From: Periplaneta americana
Taxonomy: Eukaryota; Arthropoda; Insecta; Blattodea; Blattidae
Assembly: GCF_040183065.1 (NCBI RefSeq)
Contig: NC_091122.1
Location: 80,663,455 to 80,727,454 of the forward strand
Length of the DNA stretch: 64,000 nt
Reading direction: 5' to 3'
Shown: positions 57,251 through 64,000 of the stretch, piece by piece
Layout of the letters: each line of letters starts with the position of its first letter
Numbering within the stretch: the first letter of the stretch is position 1
Translations under genes and position numbers: made by a program
The notes under the pieces: model-generated
Databases searched by the model: none
Told to the model about the DNA's origin: nothing
The model's input: only the letters and a program-made list of their open reading frames with translations

Positions 57251-58317
57251 AACATATTAAACTAATCAGACTGGAGTACCGTATGAAACGAATAAATACA
57301 ATTGAAGTGTAGACAAATTGCATTTACAAGTTATACGTAGCGTTATGCTAAATTATGATGCATAATTGCGAATATAGAAATAAGGCAAGTACTGATAGAG
57401 TAAATATAACCTATAATGTCAGTAAACATAACCTATAATGTCAACACATCAAAATATGCGTGCGATGCAACTGAAAATTGTTGAAACGTGCTTAAATGAA
57501 TGTGCAAGAATTTCGTAATGAAGCGAGCGTGCTTTATTTCAATTAATTACAATACTAGACACTGTAACAGTAATGAAAACTATAAGGTATAATTTTTCAT
57601 AATATACTATATGTATCTCGCTTTTAGTTCAAATTGTGTATATTATCAAACGTATTATTTATAATGTAGATTATTCACACATAAGAAGGGCGCAATAATT
57701 TAAATTTAATAAAACAAATACGGTAAACTAACAAAAATGGATTAGACAAGAGTAACATCGGTAACGCTGCACTTAGGCCTAATTATAATTTACTTTACAT
57801 CCCAGTCAATGTTTCACTTTCACGTGTATATTATTACACATGTTTACTGTTTATAACACCAAAAATTCACTTAACCACATAAGGGCGCAATATTTAATCG
57901 AAATAAAGGCAGGTATTACACATACGAACTTTGCTGCAACAATATAATTTTCACACCAAAAATAATATTATATCTTACGTTGCAAGTGAATTGTGTCTCA
58001 AGTGTCTCACAGTCACTGTTTAAAATTTTACTGACGCGATTACACTGCATTTCAGAGAAATATATGTTATTTTTCATGTACTGCAACTAATTGATATGGT
58101 TGAAAGACCGCTCTTCGCAATCAGCTGTTAAGCGAGTCACGTGGTCTGCCTTACGGCCTGTATTAGATCACGACGGCAGTGGCTGTGATTTGCGAGTGTA
58201 ATGTAATTTTATGAGCGGAATGCATATGTTAGCTGCTGCATGTATTATTAGTTCTTAAACATTAATTTGAAGTGTTGCAATGAGTTCGGAAATGTGTGTT
58301 ATTGAAATTTTATTATG
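57251..58317. other. Gene-free AT-rich stretch upstream of the hAT remnant
   Basis: No supported gene. The last 200 bp become more GC-rich (GTCACGTGGTCTGCC, CACGACGGCAGTGGC) and may contain the 5' end of the hAT element, but I could not define a TIR or an 8-bp duplication. Confidence 0.35.
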
Positions 58318-60281
58318 AAATCCATTTTCCCGGAGGACTATTCAAGAGAAGACCGACATTATAAAGAACGGCAGACCATGTCCAGGGCTCCCAGATTTAA
58401 AAAGACAGAATAAGGAGAAAAATATAAAAAATGTGCGCTCGTTCAGTGCATCTCAATATAACAATACGCATTGGTTGGCAGGGTCGATAAAACTGAATAA
58501 ACTGATTTGTTGGCCGTGTTTGTTATTTTCTACAGATAACGGTGTATAGTGTAAAAGTGCTTTGACAATTTAAATACTTTAACATTGTCTATTACAAGAC
58601 ACGAAAAGTCTGCAAACCATATAAAGTGTTCTCTGCAGTTGAACAGCTTTGGTCAAACCAGGATCGATCACCAGCTGGATGAACAGAAACGCATCAGTGA
58701 CCTACTCCACAATGAAAAGGCAAAAAGAAATCGTGAAGTTCTTAAACGTTTGACTGATGCAGTGTGTTACTTAGCAAAGCAGGAGCTACCATTTCGTGGA
58801 CATGACGAATCTTTAACTTCTGTGAACAAGGGGAATTATATCGAACTTCTACATCTCATAAGCGAATATGATCCCCTTTTGGCAACTCATTTGAAAGACT
58901 CTACTATTTTTAGAGGGACATCGTCTACAATTCAAAATGATTTAATTGCAAACATTACTTTATTAGTTGTGAAAAAATAAAAGAAGAGATTGCATAAACG
59001 AACTTTGTAGCGATAATGTTGGACGAAACATCCGATATCATAAATAAATCGCAACTTACTACAGTGCTTCGTTATATAGACGAAAACAGCGAGATTCAAG
59101 AAAGATTTCTAGGTTTTGTTGATGTGAGTCGAGATCACACTGCTGGAGCCCTTTTCGAGCATGTGTGTGAGATTCTAAAAGAGTTCGAATGTGAGAAAAA
59201 AAATCGTGGCTCAAACATATGATGGTGCAGCGGTCTTAGCTGGTCATGTGAATGATCTGAATAAATTAGTTCAAGAACAGTATCCATGCGCGACACTTGT
59301 GCATTGTTATAGTCACCTTCTGAATCTGATATTACAGCAGTCTGCTTCGAAAATCAAAGAGTGTAGCCTAATATTTTCTTTCAAACGATGTCAGGACTTG
59401 CTCCTTTTTTTTTTTTTCGAAGTCTACAAAGAGAACAGCTGTTCTTAAGGACTTCATTCAGAAGAAGTTGCCAACTGTGGCACCAACGAGATGGAATTTC
59501 TCTTCACGTCTCGTTAATACTGTGAACGAATATTATGATTTGTTAGTGGAATTCTTTCAAGAAATGCTGGATACTTCAGATGAGTGGGATGGCGATACAG
59601 TATTGAAAGCACAAGGATTTTTGTCCTTCCCATGTACCTTTAATACTCGATTTCTGCTAGCAGTGTTCTCGAAAGTTTTTTTATTCTACTGTGTTTAACA
59701 TTTTGCAAACAAAAGGTCTGGATATAAAGTACTGTGCCAAAAAAAAGTTAAAGATCTCTCTTCAAATATCCAGGCTATGAGAAACGTAGACTTCACAAGA
59801 ATATATAACATTGGCTTGTGGAGGAAAGCCATGTTCTAAAAGACGTCCAATTTCTGATGATCAAGAGAAGTTAAAATATAAACGTCTCTTCAATGAAATT
59901 CTCGACAACATACTGGTTCAAATAGGAGAGGGTTTTTAATCTATTGAAAACTTTGTGTTCTTTTCGCTACTGGATTATGATTTGTTTGAAAAGCATAGAA
60001 ACAAGTTCGCGGACAGTGATGTTATTTCCCTAGAAAACACCTATGGGTCCTTTTTCGACATAGTTCATTTAAATACTGAACTAAGCATAATGTATTCTTC
60101 ATCTGAGTTCAGAGGAAAAAGTGTTACAAACTTAATGCAGTTTACGCACACCAATAAAGTGTACATGGGTATGCCTGAGGTTTATAAACTAATACAACTG
60201 GTAGTAACCATTCCTGCTACCACATCCTCTGCCGAACGCTCATTCTCAGCACTAAAGGCCTGTACTACGATCGCCTGTTAA
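58318..60281 (+). pseudogene. hAT transposase, ZMYM1-like, multiply frameshifted
   Basis: Successive pieces in different frames cover most of a hAT transposase of the ZMYM1-like type. About 58,350-58,620: TTF-type zinc finger with NNTHWLAGS, LICWPCLLFS and TRHEKSANHIKC. 58,600-58,980: ELPFRGHDES, GNYIELLHLISEYDPLLATH (DUF4371-like). 59,016-59,222: MLDETSDI, the first catalytic Asp region. 59,191-59,400: TYDGAAVLAGH and VHCYSHLLNLIL. 59,468-59,690: PTVAPTRWNFSSR. 59,955-60,281: the C-terminal dimerisation motif VTIPATTSSAERSFSALK. Stops lie near 58,546 and 58,978, and the frame changes at least four times, so no protein can be made. In active elements this protein cuts and pastes DNA with 8-bp target duplications. 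Terminal repeats were not found. Confidence 0.85.
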
Positions 60282-60924
60282 AGCTCCAGATTCGTATACT
60301 CCAGTTTAGCAATCTGGAAGTTAAATATTTTGTTCTGTACTACCAGCGGATTTTAACTGCAGGATTGTTATCCGGAAGATATAGTAACATTTTTATTACG
60401 TTGGCAATGAAGTTACTGAAAATGTAGTGAAATTTATTGCGTTGGTATACCTTTCCCCGCGTATTTCATGTTTATGTTCCGTGTTTATATGGTACTATTT
60501 ATTTTGAGGTTTTATTGTAAGCATTATTGTTATTATTTATTATAATACTGAAGCTCCAGCCAAAAAAAATAACAGAGTGGAGAACAGAAAATTACACATA
60601 CTGTATGAAGAAACTTTACATGGAAGCAAAAGGTAAGATTTTAAAGGTTATGTTTCTTTTCGAATAATAATAATTCCTACCATATGATAGTATTTTGGTT
60701 TTAATTAGTAGGCCTAAACAGGACGGGTGCGGGTTCCAGCAAAAGTGCGTTTTTCTCCACAATCATTGTTTTATTCATGTGTAACTGCACAAGAAGTGTA
60801 GGTGGCAATTATTTTTGTATTGTAATTAATATTAAGTGTGCTTTCAGTTTGTTGTATAGCCTACATTATTAGTGAATTTATTTCGGTAATTTTTTAGAAA
60901 TAGTGTACTTCACGGCTTCAAATC
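60282..60924. other. Gene-poor spacer
   Basis: Downstream of the hAT remnant. A short open piece at about 60,590-60,630 (GAGAACAGAAAATTACACAT, ending AAAAG|GTAAGA) looks exon-like with a good donor site, but no homology is recognisable. Confidence 0.3.
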
Positions 60925-61649
60925 ATGGGTCGAAGGCACAATAACTCGTTTAAAAAAGAAAAGTTCACTGATACTGATAATAATGAATGATGTCTTTGGC
61001 CTGGGATTTCTAACCAACATTAGTACAGCAAGGTACACTGTTCCTAGCAAATTACCAATATTTCAGTGTGTTAGACCTACGTATTTTACTGTTAATAAAT
61101 GGGCGGATATTTTGTATTAGGCTCATAATACCATTCGATCACAGATAGGGCCCAACATTATTTTTTAAAAGAACAGCATGAGGTGGAGAGACGTTTCCAC
61201 TAAAATGCAATAGGCCTATCTGTTTGTAATGCACATTCAACACCTCGTAAAATAACACAAGAACAGCAGATATTAAGTTTTTTCCAAAGTTTCTATGTAC
61301 AGTATAGTCATATGTTTGATATTGTACTGACAATCGTCCATTAAATGCTTTTGCTTATTTAGGTATAGAAACTTAGATAAGGGAAAAAGAGAAATACAAT
61401 ATATTTTATAATGTTGTAGGTTGCGTATGGAATTAACCTAGTTTTACTTCCTTTTTAGTAATATAGAATGAAGCATGGGAAGAATATAGTAACATCAGCG
61501 CAAATAAAAGGACCTGAAAACAGCTGAGAAGCAAATTTGAATTCTTGGAAAAGAACACAAATAAAATTGCTGCTGCAGAGAGATAATGAAGGCTACAAAC
61601 AATTGAAGCCCCTCCAACTGAAGCAAAACCAAATCCAAACTTAGCCGAG
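60925..61649 (+). pseudogene. Myb/SANT-like DNA-binding domain gene, decayed
   Basis: 60,925-60,990 encodes MGRRHNNSFKKEKFTDTD and stops. 61,467-61,649, after an AATATAG acceptor and before GAG|GTAAGT, encodes NEAWEEYSNISANKRT, a stop, KQLRSKFEFLEKNTNKI, AAAER, two stops, RLQTIEAPPTEAKPNPNLAE. The NEAWEE..S...N....RT.KQLR.KFE.L.K...K pattern is typical of Myb/SANT-like (PF13873-type) proteins found in many copies in insects, either as transcription-factor-like genes or as partners of PIF/Harbinger transposases. Three in-frame stops within 60 codons make it a pseudogene. Everything outside these motifs is unassigned. Confidence 0.7.
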
Positions 61650-61795
61650 GTAAGTGATTTAATTCTCCTATCAATTGAGTGACTTCTCAGTGATTTTGAT
61701 TCATATTCAATGCATAAGTTCACTTATATGTTAAGTTATACAGTTATTAAATAATAAGCAGAGGAAATTGTATAACACAAGTTTGAATTCTTTTT

Positions 61796-61836
61796 ATTTA
61801 TTTATTTATTCATTCACTCATTTATTTATTTACTTA
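61796..61836. repeat. (TTTA)n-like microsatellite
   Basis: TTTA units with ATTC interruptions, forming the pyrimidine-rich run ahead of the acceptor at 61,848. Confidence 0.85.
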
Positions 61837-61848
61837 CTTTTGTTACAG

Positions 61849-62900
61849 CCGAAGTAGTAACTAAACCAAGTTCCACTGATACCAGTGCAGCTAATAACAC
61901 GAATGAGGTTAGTGTGTAAGGAATTAAGAGTCAGAAGAGATGATGAGCTTTAGAGATAAAAAAAATATTAGATTCATGAAAATTGTTATACAAATTTAAT
62001 TTAATGTCGGTATTACATTATAATACTATTATTTCTTTTTTATTTACAGTACCATTCAGGTTCACAGTGCAATTCTTTAGTTTTTGAAGTGAAACTGGAC
62101 ATCCCAACAATATCTCCAGGTAATTTGATTTATACTACAAAACGTCCTTTCACATTCTACGTATGATGCTTACTTTTCCAATCTGAAATAGCTGTAACAT
62201 GTAAACACATTTTCAGACAACATGTTGAAAATAAAACTAACACACATACTATATGAAATCTGCAGCAAGCAGTGGATAAATTAGATGCAAAAGTTAAAAA
62301 AAAAATGTTTAAATATAAATTGTACATAATGATGAAATGGTCACAAGAAATGGATATCACAAAAACTAAACATCATTGTATTATAATATTATGTGGGATT
62401 TGAGTGGGAATTTGAAATTTATAAATGTAGGCCTAAAAATAGAAAGTACACTAAACTGAAGAATTTATTTTGAGATTTCTCTGTAATGGGTTTGTAATCA
62501 GATTAGGCTACATTATGTTAAGTTGTATTTCAATTTTACCCTGAGGATTCTCACTTTGAAACTTGTGAATGATTTCTTGTGTACAGAAAAACTGAAAAAT
62601 ATCTTTTCATAAGATAAAACAGAAATTGACTACACTCTATTTACAATAGAACTATATGCTTGGTTTTTTCTCTCTCTTTTTTATTGCAGCTTCACTTTCT
62701 TATTGTTAAAAATGAGTTTGGATTAATAGCACGTTAGAAAATACAATACTGTTACAGCTGCTGACTTTGAAGTGTCCACACATTTATGATAAAACATCAT
62801 CTTTCTCCAGAATTAATTCCACTCTTAAAATATTACAGAGTCAGCTGGTGGAGCAGATGAAGGTCTTCCACTGTACGGGTGTCTACACAGTGTAATGAAA
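61849..62900 (+). pseudogene. Possible downstream exons of the Myb/SANT-like gene
   Basis: Three segments with canonical-looking acceptors and donors join in phase: 61,849-61,907 (EVVTKPSSTDTSAANNTNE), 62,050-62,119 (YHSGSQCNSLVFEVKLDIPT, ISP) and 62,839-62,900 (SAGGADEGLPLYGCLHSVMK). The first segment does not join in phase with the domain exon ending at 61,649. A later candidate, 63,003-63,129 (ADRVTPQGC and lysine-rich), also does not join in phase. No known domain is present. Either a real but broken multi-exon gene is decaying here, or these are chance splice-like sites. Confidence 0.45.
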
Positions 62901-63957
62901 GTAAGTTTTAAGTGAAATTACTGGTTTATTCAATGTAGGTAGTGTAGGCTAAACCCAGGAAGGTCTGAATATAAGCATATATCCCTCTCTTAAATATTTC
63001 AGCTGATAATGGAATAATAGCTGATCGAGTTACACCCCAAGGATGCTTAAAAAAAAAAAAAGAAAGAAAAAGCAAGCCTCTGAGGAATGCATTAGCCACA
63101 TTGAAAAATCTTTCTCCATCTGTGAACGGTAAGTTTAATGTTGACTTAATTATACTTGAGATATTAGAAATGCATGAACTTCAGTACTATTACAGTGATT
63201 TCTTTAAAAAATACATTAGTTGAAAGTTGGATGCTAACATTATAACAAAGAATGATTTGAAATAAAAGTAAGTCATGTCCTCATGTTTGGAAAGAGATGG
63301 GGTTTGGAATATCAAAAGTAACATTTGCAGTTTTTACATTACTTTTTCCTCCTCTTTAATGGGTGGTCCATCTACAAGGACATCTTCAATTAGTGGCAGA
63401 AAGTAAATGCTACAATAATCACCCATTCTTTATGTTTTAACAAAAAATATGTTTAATTTTGTTGACCAGATTTGTTTGACCTGGATGACTGGGAGATTAC
63501 TTCTTCTCATCTTCTAATGGAGTGATAATCTCTTGCAGCTGTTCTTGATTCCTGTGGTCTCTGGCCTCTGCTTTATCTGCTAGTCTTCCGGATTAGGTTC
63601 GAGTCAGGTGATAATTATAAGCTAATCTAAGGTTTCTGGTTGGGTTCGGGTCTGGTTCAGATCAGGCCGAGATGGGCTGGGCCTAAGAATTATGGCCCGT
63701 GCAGATCTCTAACAAATGGGGCTAATAGCTGAAGTTGGCTCTGCCACAGTTTTCCAAGTTTTGTGTACCCAAGTTTTGTGGGTATTTGCATATGTATTTG
63801 TGTTGTGTTTAATTACAGTTATTATGTACTCATATGTATTAGCCTGCATATTATTAATTTGTAAATATGATATATACCATAGCATATATAATGAGACAGT
63901 GGATGTAATAAATGATTATGCTTATTGTGTCTCCTGAAAAATGTCTTGTTTTGTTTA
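62901..63957. other. Gene-poor right end
   Basis: Apart from the weak exon candidate at 63,003-63,129, nothing is supported. 63,580-63,700 is a more GC-rich patch with near-repeats (GGTTGGGTTCGGGTCTGGTT, CAGGCCGAGATGGGCTGGGC) that may be a dispersed repeat. The frame at 63,716-63,937 is hydrophobic and cysteine-rich but AT-driven and unrecognised. Confidence 0.35.
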
Positions 63958-63981
63958 CACAAAATAAATAAATAAATAAAT
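63958..63981. repeat. (AAAT)n microsatellite
   Basis: Five to six AAAT/AATA units at the end of the window. Confidence 0.85.
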
Positions 63982-64000
63982 TTTAAATTTAATTGCAGCT

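Noticed and set aside
63716-63937. 73-codon hydrophobic frame as a membrane protein
   Set aside because: AT-biased composition gives hydrophobic codons by chance; no homology, no promoter and no paralogue signal.

Overview
This is a eukaryotic, AT-rich, repeat-dominated window. It is most likely nuclear DNA of an insect, with a cockroach- or termite-like (blattodean) lineage as a low-confidence guess. The evidence is tRNA-derived SINEs of an insect type, RTE/Jockey-like LINE fragments, Tc1/mariner-, P- and hAT-like transposon remains, spliced THAP-type exons, and a nuclear copy of mitochondrial cytochrome b that reads correctly only with the invertebrate mitochondrial code (AGA = Ser, ATA = Met). 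No conventional host gene with a clear housekeeping function is visible.

Layout. Roughly 1-32,140 is a huge tandem satellite with a 20-bp monomer (pyrimidine-rich strand close to CCTCTCAGTCCACTCTATGT). It occurs in blocks of alternating orientation: minus (1-6,199), plus (6,200-8,219), minus (9,331-11,824) and plus (13,270-32,142). Every pyrimidine-strand 3' end of a block visible here runs into the same non-satellite flank, called SFR below (8,220-8,525 plus; 9,330-8,933 minus; 32,143-32,424 continued at 37,400-37,510 plus; a fragment at 10,889-10,945 minus). Two SFR arms face each other around a cytochrome-b NUMT. An island at 11,825-13,269 holds a broken DDE transposase and a LINE 3' end. 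Inside the large plus block, segments of about 2.15-2.2 kb and larger are themselves tandemly duplicated.

32,425-37,399 is a nested transposon stack inserted into the SFR. The outer element has TIRs of about 95 bp and a 9-bp target duplication whose empty site is preserved in the other SFR copies. Inside it are a P-like THAP-domain element (32,546-34,445, 8-bp target duplication) and a TA-flanked IS630/Tc1/mariner-type element with an intact 450-aa DDE transposase (35,463-37,117). That transposase is the only fully intact long protein gene in the window. A two-exon THAP-domain reading frame with in-phase GT-AG splice sites follows at 37,859-39,254. A second member of the P-like family lies at 43,344-44,662.

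39,900-64,000 is AT-rich intergenic DNA with decayed elements: LINE RT and RNase H pieces, an inverted LINE 3' end, SINE heads, a Tc1 C-terminus, a ZMYM1-like hAT transposase with several frameshifts, and a Myb/SANT-like reading frame with stops and intron-like interruptions. Several dispersed low-copy repeat families and palindromes are also present. Overall the window looks like heterochromatin or a transposon graveyard next to a satellite array. The elements do not form a pathway. The best candidates for something undescribed are the satellite-plus-SFR module and the P-like THAP family with its nested neighbours.
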